Shown: positions 34,491 through 46,199, counted from the first letter of the stretch. The stretch: DNA of 64,000 bases from Limnoperna fortunei (GCA_944474755.1 OX104123.1:68317898-68381897); one strand, 5' to 3'. The notes: a model not told the origin generated them from the sequence alone. Made by a program: numbers and translations.

Positions 34491-37235
34491 AATCTTAACC
34501 AATTCCGAATCTTTCGAGCGAAAGCTCGAAGGGTAACGAAACAAAGACGACGCACCTCTTGGCGTAACTTTGTTTCTAAACTAAATAACCATACCCCTAT
34601 GAATAAAATTTGGAACATGATTCGTAAAATTAAAGGTAAAAACAGTAAAGCAAATGTCCATCATTTAAAGGATGGACAAGACTTGTTAACATCAGAGTCA
34701 GATATATCTAACAAATTGGCCGAAACATTTGCAAAACACTCGTCAGCTGAAAATTATCATCCGGTTTTTCAGCGTATCAAAACTCAAAAAGAAAAATCAA
34801 AACTAAATGTCCAGTCAAAAAATCTAGAAGATTACAATACACCTTTTTCTTTGGAATAGCTAAAAACTTCTTTGAACAAATCTCACGATACAGCATGTGG
34901 TCCAGATGACATCCATTATCAACTTCTCAAACATCTGCCACAATCTTCTCTCCAATGCCTTCTGAATCTTCTTAACAACATTTGGGAAACGGGTGACTTA
35001 CCATCTATTTGGAAAATGGCCACTGTTGTGCCTATTCCAAAGCCAGGAAAAGATCACTCGGAAGCGTCCAACTATCGGCCTATAGCCCTCACAAGCTGTC
35101 TTTGTAAAACCATGGAAAGGATGATCAACGATCGCCTTGTCTGGTTTTTAGAATCAAACAACCTTCTATCGAATATCCAATGTGGATTCAGACAAGGGCG
35201 AAGTACCCTAGATCATCTGGTGCGTTTTGAAACCTACATAAGAAACGCATTTGCCAAAAATGAACATGTTGTGTCGATCTTTTTCGATCTAGAAAAAGCT
35301 TACGACACAACATGGAAATATGGCATTTTAAAGGATCTTTTTGATATGGGGTTGAAAGGAAGACTTCCTACCTTCATTTCAAATTTTTTGTCTGATAGGG
35401 AATTTAAAGTTCGGGTAAATTCAACTCTGTCTGACCCTTTTGAACAAGAAATGGGTGTTCCCCAAGGTAGCATCCTTTCTGTTACTTTATTCAGTATTGA
35501 AATTAATAGTCTCGCCCAAGTCTTGAAAGATAATATTGACGGTTCTCTATATGTTGACGACTTCCTCATATGTTATAGAGGAAAAAACATGAATAATATT
35601 GAACGACAACTACAGTTATGTTTAAACAGAATAGAGAAATGGGCTATGGAGAATGGTTTTAAGTTCTCCACTGCCAAAACTGTTGGCATGCATTTTTGTA
35701 ACAAAAGGAAAATGCATCCAGAGCCCGAACTTACATTATATAACAATCCTATAAAAATTGTGAAAGAAACTACTTTTCTTGGTTTAATATTCGATTCAAA
35801 GCTCACCTTTCTTCCCCATATCAAAATGTTAAAAAATAAATGCCTAAAGGCGTTAGATATTTTAAAAGTCGTAGCCAACACCGACTGGGGTGCTGAGTGC
35901 GACGTTTTATTAAATCTATATAGATCGCTGGTTCGATCTAAATTGGATTATGGTTGTTTTATATATGGTTCGGCTCGCAAGTCATATGTCAAAATCCTTG
36001 ATACTATACACCATCAAGGATTGCGACTATGCCTTGGAGCTTTCAGAACCACACCTGTTGAGAGTTTATATGTAGAAGCAGGCGAGCCTTCTTTGTATCA
36101 AAGAAGAATAAAGCTCGCTTTGCAATATGCAACCAAATTAAAGGCATATCCTGGCAATCCCGCCCACGACTGTGTTTTCAAATCTCTATATCAAAACATT
36201 TTCGAAAAACATCCAAACAAAATTCAACCTTTTGGCCTCCGAATTAAATCTCATTTGGAAAATTCAGGTATACATTTAGATGAAATTGCTGCAATCGAAA
36301 TTCCACATAATCCCCCGTGGTTAAACCCCAAACCAATATTTATTTATGATCTAAGAAAACATAAAAAGTCCGACACAAACCCTTTAATACTACAACAACA
36401 TTATGCAGAAATTAAATCTTGTTACCCTGACTATGGCACTATTTATACAGACGGGTCAAAAGACGGTGATAAAGTCGCCTCGGCCGCTGTCTACGGAGAG
36501 CGTGTTGAAACTCGCCGCCTTCCGTCTGCCTTATCTATTTTTACAGCAGAGGCGCAAGCTATTCTTCTTGCGATGAAAATAGTAGCTTCGTCAGACGATT
36601 GCAAATTTATTGTCTGCTCTGATTCCCTGTCTTGTCTACTGGCTATTGAAAATTTCAAAATTAAAAATTCTTATATTTAAAAAATTATTCAAATTTACAA
36701 ATCTCTTGTTGCTTTGGGGAAAGAGGTTATCTTCTTCTGGATTCCTAGTCATGTCGGAATCCGTGGAAACACAGTCGTGGATCAAGAGGCTAAAAATGCT
36801 CTAAAGGATGCTATCATTAACTGTAATATTCCTTTTACTGATTTTAAAGCATTGATTTTTAAATATATTTCTAATTTGTGGCAGAGTGGTTGAGATCTCC
36901 AAGTTCATAATAAACTTCATGAGATCCAGCCACTACTGCACACAAATAATTTTAAAAGTTTTAGAGGTCGCAGAGACCAAGTTGTTTTAACACGCTGTCG
37001 TCTTGGTCATACCAGGACGACACATAGTTATATTTTAAATAATGAGCCACGACCCGAATGTGTGCCATGCAACAGTCCATACACCATTAAGCATGTCTTG
37101 ATGGACTGTGTGGACGTGGCCCACATTCGGGAGCGTTTCTATTCTGTAGATACGTATTTTAATTTATTTAAAACTGTCGCAGGCGACACAATTTTAAAGT
37201 TCTTAAAGGAAATTAATTTATTTAACCAAATTTAA
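34491..37235 (+). pseudogene. ORF2 of copy 2: RT and RNase H with nonsense mutations
   Basis: Lacks the endonuclease. The frame has TAG at 34857-34859 (GAA TAG where copy 1 has GAA GAG), TAA at 36678-36680 (copy 1 has TTA) and TGA at about 36892 (copy 1 has TGG). Between them the reverse transcriptase is complete (FFDLEKAYDTTW, LYVDDFLICY) and continues without a frameshift into RNase H (TIYTDGSKDGDKVASAAVYG). Natural stop at 37233-37235. Confidence 0.85.
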
Positions 37236-37427
37236 TTTCACTAGTAATTGTGATGCTTCATACTTTTTATTGTTTTAACTACCATTTTTATCTGTGTATA
37301 TTCTCATATTATTGTATGAGATCACTATTTAGTATAAAAGGGAGGCATGACGTTCTACTAATTTAAAAATTATAATTTTCACGTCCTGAATATAGCTGAA
37401 ATATTGCTTGCTGGACGTTAAACATCA

Positions 37428-37447
37428 ATCAATCAATCAATCAATCA
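37428..37447 (+). repeat. (TCAA)n tail of retrotransposon copy 2
   Basis: Uninterrupted four-base repeats between CGTTAAACA and the target duplication; the equivalent tail of copy 1 at about 34472-34490 is shorter and imperfect. Confidence 0.8.
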
Positions 37448-37464
37448 ATCCTCTGCCGTCCCAC
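37448..37464 (+). repeat. 17-bp target-site duplication, right copy
   Basis: Exact match to 28342-28358, followed by TCTTTTTGCGTGGAACGGC, which continues the pre-insertion sequence. Confidence 0.85.
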
Positions 37465-37608
37465 TCTTTTTGCGTGGAACGGCAGCAGATTTTCGGACTA
37501 CTTATCCACTTTCCTTTACCTTCAATTTTATCCAAATATTTATTATTTAAGAACAAATTGGTCATTGCCCGAACTAAAAAAGATTATCTTTTATTTCCTT
37601 TCAATCAA

Positions 37609-37857
37609 TTAATTCAAGCATTCATGGGGCTTACTCGAATAACAACCCTTAATTAGAGCCACGTCTACATCATTTAAATCATTGTGAAAAATAACAGCAC
37701 TATTACTTTGAATAGACCTATTATCACATTCAGTATTTATTTCAGTTGAAAACAGACGCAGTCTTGCCGTAGTGAGAATTGTTTCATTAATTTGACCATT
37801 TAGATTTTCGGAGAAACTCTCATCCCGATTTTCATTTTTATTTTCTCGTATGGGCAC
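37609..37857 (-). CDS. Unrecognised 82-codon frame, possibly an exon or transposon remnant
   Basis: A polar, low-hydrophobicity frame with an ATG (MPIRENKNENRDESFSENL at the start, CDNRSIQSNSAVIFHNDLND in the middle) and a stop after HECLN. Its composition looks coding and it lies upstream, on the same strand, of the decayed transposase-like sequence split by the retrotransposons, so it may belong to the same dead element. I do not recognise a domain. Confidence 0.25.
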   Translation of the reverse strand: MPIRENKNENRDESFSENLNGQINETILTTARLRLFSTEINTECDNRSIQSNSAVIFHNDLNDVDVALIKGCYSSKPHECLN

Positions 37858-39563
37858 TTGTTGTCCGAAATGTTTATGACACAGCTTGTAAATTTTATGT
37901 AATATTATTTAAACACCATACATTCTTAAGAACAGATAGTTAACAAAGCAGCAACAAAGTTTTATAAACAGCGTAAATAAGTAAACAATTGCACTAAGGC
38001 AACTCATTGAAATGATGTACTCCAAATAATTTGACTTAATTTCACAATCACTGTTAATGACTTCTTACTATATTTAAATTTATCATTTTTTCTGATCTAT
38101 TAATTGATATTTCGGGGGTAGGGGGTTATAAAACAACATTTTGACTTCAAGGGCAAACAAGAATGAACATTTAAAGTCAGATTGATTAGGTGTTGTTGAT
38201 AACTTAAGTAAATTATAATAAGTATTATGTGTGCACAGGAAGTAAAGAAAGTGTTTCCGTACACGAAAACGTTTCGTGGTTGCAAAAATATGGATCTATT
38301 ATAGGAATCGATGTCATAATCTTGAAGAATAAATGTTCGAGTACAGATATGTAGATCACCAACAATCATGTTGGCAGTGAGCATTCACAAAGTGAACTCA
38401 ACAACAAAGTTAGGGGTTAATTCTTTATTATTATATTATTGTTTATTATTATTGTTAGACTCCTACGCTCACTTTGATCACAACATTTTTTTTTCGTTTT
38501 CTGGCCACATTGCGCCACAAATGATATGGGTTCACATTCCTGTGGTTTGTGTGTGTGACAAAAAATTGTTTTCAAAAGATTGGTTACGCATTTAAAGACT
38601 TTCTTATTCTATTATTGTTCTGTTAAAATAAAGGTCATAAAAATTGCAAATTCGATTATAAAAGAAATCAATTCAATCTTGTATTGATTAGAGATATTTT
38701 TAGAAATTTTGGACATGAAGGGTCACGTGAATGAATCCGTAAATAGTACTTTTACTTTCACTTGAGCCCGGGATACGTTTCCACAGTACAAGGATAATAA
38801 AATGAACATTTCAGTCTGCATATTCGTCAAATAAATGAAAAAATCAAGAAAATACCATGCTTGCATCTTCAATGGGGGTTTTCAGTGACTGACGTACTGA
38901 TTATTGACCTGTTGTAAAATCTTTCTATAGAATTAAAAATAGCGGGTTTTTTTCTTAACAGTTACAAAGTAATAAATCGATAGTCAAATAATCTTATTTT
39001 CCCAAATTTTGTAAAGTTTTGACAACCCATTGTCAAGTTTTTTACGGAGAAACTGTCGTCTGCAAACACAACTCGCAACTGAACAACACTAAAATCATTA
39101 CGTTCATTCCGAGGCCGATCGATTTCTCGATAGCAACGTCACGACGTGATACGGCTTGTATATAATTCTACAATGTCTCATAAATATTTCAATATACATG
39201 TATAAAGTAATTTCGAATAAAATTCCATATCTTTTGAGGTAGCCGGCTAAGGCGATGATACAACAATACCCGTCTAACTATAGACTCTACTGAAATACCC
39301 TACCGTTAGAAAGATTACATTAAGCAGTCAATTATTATGACATTAATACTAATTCAAAAATATAATAAAAATTAATGGAATCGATGAGTTATTTCGTTAA
39401 CAAGTGAGACTTTAAGATTTTGCTAGAGTGGAGAGTTCATGAGGAAAATGCATGGTTGATATTAAGATATCAAATAATGATTCATAAGAAGGTTCCATGT
39501 TTGTAGATATCACTAACTCTGAATTCATAACAGGCCACTACCACAAATAATTGTCTATTCTGT
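37858..39563. other. No coding exon recognised; presumed upstream region of the HEPN gene
   Basis: A locally GC-richer stretch at about 39105-39150 (CCGAGGCCGATCGATTTCTC, CACGACGTGATACGGC) is followed by TATATAAT at about 39158 and could contain a promoter or 5' exon. A splice acceptor (TTCTGTTTTAG) at about 39569 implies an untranslated exon somewhere upstream. I could not fix it. Confidence 0.3.
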
Positions 39564-39575
39564 TTTAGCACAACA

Positions 39576-40232
39576 ATGGTTTCCAAGGAACAACGGGATT
39601 ATCTAACACTGTATAAGTCTATTATGGACGCGGGAGCTGAGGTAGTCCGAATTTTTACTGCATCCAAGTGTAAAAGCAAAACTGGTTTTGATTTTGCCAC
39701 TTACATGGAGAGAGAGAAACATTATTTCTATCATCAATGGAAGATTAAAAGAAAAAAACCATTTTGTTGCGGTTGTCCTCCAGCAGGTTGTAACATACCT
39801 AACACTGGAAATATGAATAACAAAATGTTTACAAAATGGTACAATTTTTCTGCAAATATTCAGGTCCCAATTGGTCACATGGATGCTCAACATTTTTGTA
39901 TCTGCCAATATACAGCTCAAAATTTATCAATAGACAAATTTGACTTAAGTGATCTAAACTTCTTACTCAAAAACACCAACCTATTATCCCCAGCAGACGA
40001 AATCCAGCTTGATATTATATCGACTGTTAGAAACTTAGTCTGCCATGCTGTTTCAACCAATATGTTTACAGCAAATGAGACGAAAGATTTACGGTTAATG
40101 TTTGAAACTGCTGCTTTGCAATTAACTGAGGAAAACAACAAACGGTTGGTTAAGATGTTTATAAACATGAAACCCTTTTTAAGTAACGAGGATTCTGAAA
40201 AGTTAATGAAAGAAATTTCAGATTTGCATGCG
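39576..40232 (+). CDS. HEPN-domain protein, exon 1 of coding sequence
   Basis: ATG at 39576, seven bases after a splice acceptor TTTTAG. It encodes 219 residues and ends at GCG|GTAAGT (phase 0). The product resembles DZIP3-like HEPN proteins that are expanded in bivalves: a helical start, a Cys-rich CCGCPPAGC turn (residues 64-72), and RNLVCH at residues 152-157, which fits the R-x4-H signature of HEPN ribonucleases and nucleotide-binding HEPN folds. Family members often sit in immune or stress-type multidomain proteins; the role here is inferred. The rest of the protein is supplied by exons at 40670, 42173, 42633, 43303 and 44108. Spliced coding length is 1842 nt (613 residues plus stop), an exact multiple of three. 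Confidence 0.75.
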
Positions 40233-40669
40233 GTAAGTGATTACATGTAAATGCGTTATTTTAGAATATTTTAAACACAATCATGCAAGCTGGCTCATAA
40301 CCTTTATAAGTCTAAAGTTTTCTTTATAAAAGCATTTATATCTTATTACATATTATTGATCGAATCTGTTAAATATTACTTAAAAAGTTTACACAGAAAT
40401 CGGAACAATGGGTGTGTATAAGGTAAGGAGGTTCACTTTTCTAGTACTTCCAATAAACACATTACGTTATAAAATTGAACTTTATGTAATTGCAATAAAA
40501 CAATAAATAGATATCAATAATGTGGAAATCGGCCTTTGGCGCAACTTGTACTGAATCTAAATAACAAATATTGATTTAAATTAAATTTTGGATATACGCC
40601 TTAGGGTTATAACATCCAATTTTTCTCTCAACATTTTATTATTGACGATTGCAAATAACTATTCGACAG

Positions 40670-41117
40670 GAAAAGAACCATAACATGGACACTGTCATAT
40701 CAACAATTACTGAGTGTGTCAGAAAGAGTGAAAACAATATTAAGCATCATGTTAAAGAAGTCTTCAAAAATAGTGAAAACAACATCAATCATCATTTTAC
40801 AAAAGTCTTGTCATCGGAAATACTACACTTGAAAAATGAAGTTTCAGACAGAAGTATGGTTATAAGAGATGATATTTCACAAAGTACAGCGACAATAGAA
40901 AACAGAATACATGCGAGTACAACATTAGTAAAACAAGGTCAGAACGAATTATCAGGGGAAATAACTGGAAGTATAATTGAAGCACAGCAGACGATCAGAA
41001 GTGATATTAATGCAAACACGAAAGAATTGCACGATTGTCTAAATAAAAATCTGGAAGATACAACACTAATAAGAAGTGAAATAAAAGCATTGAACGACAA
41101 ATTGGAGGAAGTAAAAA
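40670..41117 (+). CDS. HEPN-protein exon 2, coiled coil
   Basis: Acceptor TTCGACAG ends at 40669; the frame enters in phase 0 with EKNHNMDTVIST. The segment is entirely polar and heptad-like, with an internal repeat (KSENNIKHHVKEVFK / NSENNINHHFTKVLS) and several IRSEI/IRSDI stretches: a coiled coil, probably for oligomerisation. The donor AAAA|GTAAAT at 41117 leaves phase 1, the phase needed by every later exon. If this donor is skipped, the frame ends at TAA 41132-41134, giving a short isoform with HEPN plus coiled coil. Confidence 0.65.
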
Positions 41118-41348
41118 GTAAATATAAACAGTAATATTATATAAAACAGTGTTCATATGTCTACAAACAGACCTGAATATATTAACTATAATAAACATTG
41201 TTTTTTACTGTTTACTTTGCTTTTTTATAAAATATTTTGAAAACTCGAGATCGACGCAACAACATCTACTGATTCGATTGATCTTACAATGAAAGAACTA
41301 CGACTTATATATATTTTAGTGTTGCTGTATCATTTGTTAAAACAAATA

Positions 41349-41349
<1 letters not shown>

Positions 41350-41403
<54 letters not shown>

Positions 41404-41415
41404 ATTAAATAAAAT
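41350..41415 (+). repeat. (AAAT)n microsatellite
   Basis: About 16 AAAT units in intron 2 of the HEPN gene. Confidence 0.95.
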
Positions 41416-42172
41416 AAATTGCGAATGCGCGGGACAGTACAAAGGGAGTTTAGATAAATTAGTATGCTTGTTTGAATGTTCTCAGAAACTTGTCAAATAC
41501 AACTTGAAAACTTGTTTAACCTTTTCCTCCAGTTAAACATGATATATCACAATAAAGTAAGTCTGCCAGAGAAAAACTCCTAACAGAACATTCGTCATTT
41601 GACACCCGGTTCTTTACACATATGTACATGTATTTCTTATAGAAGGCTTCGGATACCTATATATAACTTTAAATTAATAGGTTTTTTGTTGATAACATTG
41701 TAAATATTATATCATAAAACATAGTTATGTCGAAAATATGGCGTGATCGTAATTCTTACCGCGTACTCTGGCTTACTGCAAAAACATGACCTCTTTGTAT
41801 AGCTATACAATTATCATTTTATTTCAACCTGTAACAAACAAGCATAAATTGTACTGTTTACGTTTTATGGGATCTTACATATACGAGAGTTTAATTGAAA
41901 TGTTGCGAGTAACTTTTTTTTTACTTAGAAGGTCGATAATAAAAATGGACATTCTAACTAATTGAAAAGATCAATAAGAAACGAATTAGACAAAAGTTCA
42001 CAATCTTTTTCATCAGGGAAAATGTAGATTCAAACACTTAGAATGCAATAAATTCAATTACAATGTTAGAAAACAATGACATTGTAATGGAGGTAAAGTA
42101 TAAACAAAACTGATAGTTTTAATATAAAGAAGATATTTGCAATTCTTTTCTGAATGTAGTATTATATTGTAG

Positions 42173-42238
42173 GAGACATGAAAGAACAGATCGGTGAGCT
42201 TACAGTCAAGATGGAAATATGCTGTCAAACGCAGGCTG
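42173..42238 (+). CDS. HEPN-protein exon 3 (small)
   Basis: Acceptor ATATTGTAG ends at 42172; the exon enters in phase 1 and codes DMKEQIGELTVKMEICCQTQAG. Two phase-1 donors are possible: GCTG|GTACCA (used here) or the stronger ATCG|GTGAGC at 42193, which would leave a 21-nt microexon. Both keep the frame. Small size makes this the least certain exon of the gene. Confidence 0.45.
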
Positions 42239-42632
42239 GTACCAAAACCAATAAACGTAACTACCAATTTGTTATAAAATTAATAATTAAAATCACCGCA
42301 CATATCTTCTATATAAAAGTATTTCGTAAATTTTTCAAAAGTAAAATATTTTGTTCTCATATCATGGTAAACGTTAACACCTTGCGTTACTTAACTACAT
42401 AAGTAGTGTGTTTATTTAAATTTTAAGTTTCTTTATATAGTACCTGTTGTGCACTTTGATGTAGATGTTCTAGATGATAAACAACTTTGTAACTTGTTTA
42501 AAATTATTTTAGACTATACAAACAAAACTGTACAGAGAATTTTCTGTAGATATTTGAAAACGTATATGAAATATATGTATTTAGAAGAACATGTTTATTG
42601 AAATTATATTACGTTATTATAACATTTTGCAG

Positions 42633-42950
42633 AACACAAAAAAAAATTGGAAATAAATTTTGAATCGGATGTTCTAGACGAGGATAAGGCTCAGACAAAT
42701 CTATCAGCGCAGACTGTACCTTATACAGACGAATGTAATAACGATGAAAACAAGATTAAGGTACATTCGGTAAAGAAAAACTGCATTCTGCTGGAGGCAT
42801 CGGCATCGCCAAATATATTTAGAAGTGAAGAAACATTGAGGTCCGCTATACGAGCTCTGATTAAAAAAGTGTTGGATGCAGGTGAAGTGGACACAAGTAA
42901 AAAATCTACTGTAAAAGTTCATTTCCGCATTATAACTCCTCTCAATGATG
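42633..42950 (+). CDS. HEPN-protein exon 4
   Basis: Acceptor CATTTTGCAG ends at 42632 and donor GATG|GTAAGT at 42950; 106 codons, phase 1 in and out. An acidic linker is followed by a compact segment (RSEETLRSAIRALIKKVLDA, then STVKVHFRIITPL) that looks like a helix plus beta-strands. No family recognised; the segment continues into exon 5. Confidence 0.65.
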
Positions 42951-43302
42951 GTAAGTTACATTTGAAAATGTTAATCAGAATAATATAATATGCTCATCCA
43001 AAAAAAATGACAAACAGCGTCATTCGGAAGTAGAAGTTAAATTGATTCAATTGCACTAAATTTATACACATTTATAAATTCATTTTTTCAAATATAAGAA
43101 GGGTAATATGAATTAATACTCATTTCGCAAGTTTTTAAAAAAGTAACAAATTTAGAAAGATAATTTACGTAAATGTGTTGTATATTATAAAACATATGCC
43201 AGCAGAATATTTTCCGTTCTTCTCTATAATAATTTTGGCAAGTACATCGGGACTATCTTATGTTAGTTTCAAGACAATTTGTTGTTGTTTTTGTTGTTTT
43301 AG

Positions 43303-43407
43303 ACGAAACACAAATAGTTTTGCAAATGATTGGCACAGCAGAATCAGCAAAGGTTAAGAATAACGACATACGCCAAGAAAGACAGGCAGACGGAGGGTTT
43401 GTTACAG
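43303..43407 (+). CDS. HEPN-protein exon 5
   Basis: Acceptor TTGTTGTTTTAG ends at 43302, donor ACAG|GTATGC follows 43407; 105 nt, phase 1 in and out. Encodes DETQIVLQMIGTAES and a charged linker. Because it is symmetric, skipping would not disturb the frame. Confidence 0.6.
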
Positions 43408-43789
43408 GTATGCATTTTTTTCAATATTTGGATATTTATCTGTATATGTACAGGAATTTTGCTTTACTTAACATTAATTTTCAGAACTATTAACCGCGTG
43501 TTAATTACCATTGAAAAAGCAAGGATTGTTGATATTATCTTTCAAGGTATAAATAAAAAATTTTAAGTAAAGTATAATAGTAATATTTGTTTTATTGTAT
43601 AATTAGTAATCATTTCCATATTGACTTTTTATAATGTTATTTTATTATTTATCAGGCAAACACATATCTGTCAAATCTACCCTGTCAGTATGAAAATTGC
43701 AGTACTTCAGTTCTGGTTGAGTGACATAGGCAAGACAGAAGACCAATATGCATGCATTTATAATAAATAACAGGCACAAACAAAACTCC

Positions 43790-44000
43790 CATGGTTCAGT
43801 AATAGACGCGGGAGGTTTGTCATGCCATAAACATGCCTTAACATATCATTTCATTAGAAATATCTGTAGCAAGTCAGAGGACCATTGCTGTTGTTACTTT
43901 ATTGTTGGTTGCTGGTTCAGGAGTTTGCATGTTTCTTGGGTTTTGATTTGTGGTTTGTCTTTTTGACAGTTTCCTCGGTGCTTGGTATTTTGTTATTACC
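43790..44000 (+). repeat. Dispersed repeat, copy B (partial)
   Basis: Shares TCATGCCATAAACATG, TGTTGTTACTTTATTGTTGGTT and the TTTCCTCGGTG end with 17452-17725 and 56092-56325. Lies in the last intron of the HEPN gene. Confidence 0.45.
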
Positions 44001-44107
44001 AGCATGCGTTGTTTTTAGAAATATATTATAATTGCTGAAAACGATGAACTTAGTTCTTCTCATATTTAGGACAAATTTGTGTTCGTATTTTGTTTTTCAC
44101 GTTGCAG

Positions 44108-44355
44108 ATACAACTACAAACATTGGCAGGTTTGTATCATATAAGTGTACACGTTGTGATAGACTGCTGGAAGATCAAATCGATATAATTCACAAACTTT
44201 CGAGTGCGCGTAGACGCTGTGACGAACTGCAAGGGTTACTGTCTGATATGTCACGTAATCAAACACAAATTCTAGCTAAGAAGGACATCAGAATGGAGAT
44301 ACTGGAAAAAGAAAATAGTGCACTTAAACAACAATTACAAGCACAAGGTGACTAA
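44108..44355 (+). CDS. HEPN-protein terminal exon, coiled coil
   Basis: Acceptor TTCACGTTGCAG ends at 44107. In phase 1 the frame reads DTTTNIGRFVSYKCTRCDRL, with a CTRC pair that might bind metal, then a long heptad-like coiled coil (EKENSALKQQLQAQ) and TAA at 44353-44355. It completes the 613-residue reconstruction. Alternatively the symmetric modules beyond 46 kb could replace it by alternative splicing. Confidence 0.65.
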
Positions 44356-44704
44356 TACGATATGAGGGTTTAATAGAATTTAAGCATAATAATAAATATT
44401 AATTGGATTTACTAACAGAATTAATAAACGTAACCTTTCTGGTTTTTATTTAAGTGTAAATGGAGTTCTCTTTTGGATGAGTGTTTTTTTTTTAAATCAC
44501 TACATAATTATTGCGTTGGCTGCTTCAGTTTCTATAATTTCTAAGATTTTTTAATTAACTTCACGCTTCCAAGCCTATATTAGGAAAGATATGTACGTTT
44601 GGGCTTATTTGAGATCGTGAGCTGATTGGTAAAAAAGGAATTAGGTGATGACCCAACTACTATGTTATAACATGTCAAATGTCGTTCTCGTTACTAATGT
44701 AAAC
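44356..44704. other. 3' flank of the HEPN gene
   Basis: AT-rich, with AATAAA-like signals at about 44389 and 44422 that could serve for polyadenylation. Nothing else seen. Confidence 0.35.
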
Positions 44705-44975
44705 GGGGCCTCGGTGGCCGAGTGGTCAAGGTAGTTCGTCTACTATTGATCACGTGGTCTGTCAACACTGAGATTGCGGGTTCGAGTCTCACTGCAGGCA
44801 GGGTGTACTCGACTCCAATCTTAATTGACAAGGATTGCCAGTTTTCCTACTGCAGGTCGGGGGTTTTCTCCGGGTACTACGGCTTCCTCCCCCAATAAAA
44901 ACTGGACGCCATGATATAGGTGAAAAATTGCCGAAAGTGGCGTTAAACACCACCAAACAAACAAACAAACAAACT
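44705..44975 (+). mobile_element. tRNA-derived SINE, nearly complete copy
   Basis: The head is tRNA-Leu/Ser-like: GGGCCTCGGTGGCCGAGTGG with box A TGGCCGAGTGG at 44715-44725, and box B GGTTCGAGTCT at 44779-44789. The central body has GGTGTACTCGACTCCAATCT and TTTTCTCCGGGTACTACGGC. The 3' end GGTGAAAAATTGCCGAAAGT followed by GGCGTTAAACACCACC runs into an (AAAC)n tail. Internal Pol III boxes would drive transcription. Three truncated relatives occur at 16650, 24331 and 59080. It resembles the V-SINE/Meta-type SINEs of molluscs. Confidence 0.85.
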
Positions 44976-45574
44976 AATGGAAACAACGCAAATCCACAGA
45001 GATGACAGAATGGTACAAAACGATCAATACAAATTAAAACCTCAACCTATAAGAAGACCAACCCAAACACACACAAAAATATAATTATAGATTTTCTTTC
45101 TTTGCAATTTACATTAAAGTCATATCAAAGAAAGCTTGTGCGATTAACCATGACGACGAACACTGTGCTTTTGAACATGCTGCAACAGGCCATAACGGGA
45201 CTTATAAATGCCGTTTGTTATGTGTTATCCATAATCGTTATTGTTTATAATTCAGTTATTTTTAGTCTGAATTCTGAGATTTATATGATTTAAACTACTC
45301 CCGATACATTATTTTTTAACAATTCTACATTCGAATTAATATGAGGTCACAATTAGAATTCCGATGTCATATTACGCTGAACTGAAAATTTCAAACTGGA
45401 ACAATGCAATTTCGTTAAGATTTCTCAATATTTTTTGTCAATTTTATTTCCTTTAACATACTGGTTTGGGATGTATCTTATTAGTTTCAACAAAACAATA
45501 TTACCATTTAAAGCGTCCTCTTAGGGCCGCTTCGAAATTTTAAAACATTTGTTAGACATATTAGAATCGAAATA
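44976..45574. other. No gene recognised
   Basis: AT-rich; a 63-codon hydrophobic frame at 45102-45293 is not convincing. Confidence 0.4.
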
Positions 45575-45684
45575 GATTATTGCGAGCGGGCTTTATGCGA
45601 ATTAGAACATCGTTAGGTATAAAATATTTACAAATATAAGGTCTGACCATGTTCTGATTCGCATAAAGCCCGATCGCAATAATC
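45575..45684. mobile_element. 110-bp hairpin MITE
   Basis: The terminal inverted repeats are 36 bp with two mismatches: GATTATTGCGAGCGGGCTTT... and, inverted, GATTATTGCGATCGGGCTTT..., both continuing ATGCGAAT.AGAACAT. Only about 38 bp lie between the arms. Same family as 10211-10341. Confidence 0.85.
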
Positions 45685-46010
45685 ATTGTTTTTAATTTTA
45701 ACAATCAAACGTGAATCATTTCTAAACAATGTCTCGTACCTACACCACACAAAACCTAAAAATTGATGTGTTTGTCCTGTTAGAATAGAAAACTCTTGGT
45801 TTATCTAGTGTTGTACTCATTTACACACCGAGTATGTCTTTATATTTATATTTTATAGCCAGAGGTAGGTGTAAAAGTATAAATCGATTTTTGAAAATTT
45901 CCAAGAGTAGGACAAACAAATAATGGGTCCGTGTAGTTTAGATTTTTTTTATGAACTGAGAACAATCTTGATTTTATTCAGTATTTGTTTGATAAAAGTA
46001 CGTATTGCAG

Positions 46011-46094
46011 ACCATGGGAGAAGAAAGGATTTTCGGTCTCTAAAGTCAAGGATGGTCCGTTCAGCATCACAATGTATAGCTACAATTGAACCAG
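46011..46094 (+). CDS. Phase-1 exon module 1
   Basis: Acceptor CGTATTGCAG ends at 46010; donor CCAG|GTATGT. 84 nt, phase 1 in and out, 28 codons, basic (DHGRRKDFRSLKSRMVRSAS, ending IEPG). No known domain. First of a run of similarly phased modules downstream of the HEPN gene. Confidence 0.45.
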
Positions 46095-46199
46095 GTATGT
46101 TTGCAGTACACAAAACAGTTTTTTCCTACTGGAAAGTAGAATCATTTTAATAAATATTGTTTTTATGATTCGATTGTAATATTTTGTAATGATAGTAAT

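Larger units (their letters stand above)
34491..37447 (+). mobile_element. I/Nimb-like retrotransposon, copy 2, 5'-truncated
   Basis: Begins at AATCTTAACCAATTCCG, homologous to position about 31532 of copy 1, directly after the AATC-type tail of copy 1, with AATC as microhomology. Ends with the same 3' UTR (AGTATAAAAGGGAGGCATGA, CGTTAAACATC) and a (TCAA)n tail of about six units abutting the right target duplication. It differs from copy 1 at scattered sites of a few percent by eye and lacks the 7-nt deletion. Confidence 0.85.

Noticed and set aside
44705..44790. Functional tRNA gene
   Set aside because: Box A and box B are present, but the acceptor and anticodon arms do not form a proper cloverleaf and the sequence runs straight into a SINE body and tail.
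45102..45293. Small membrane protein
   Set aside because: Hydrophobic AT-rich frame without homologues known to me, start context or neighbours that support it.
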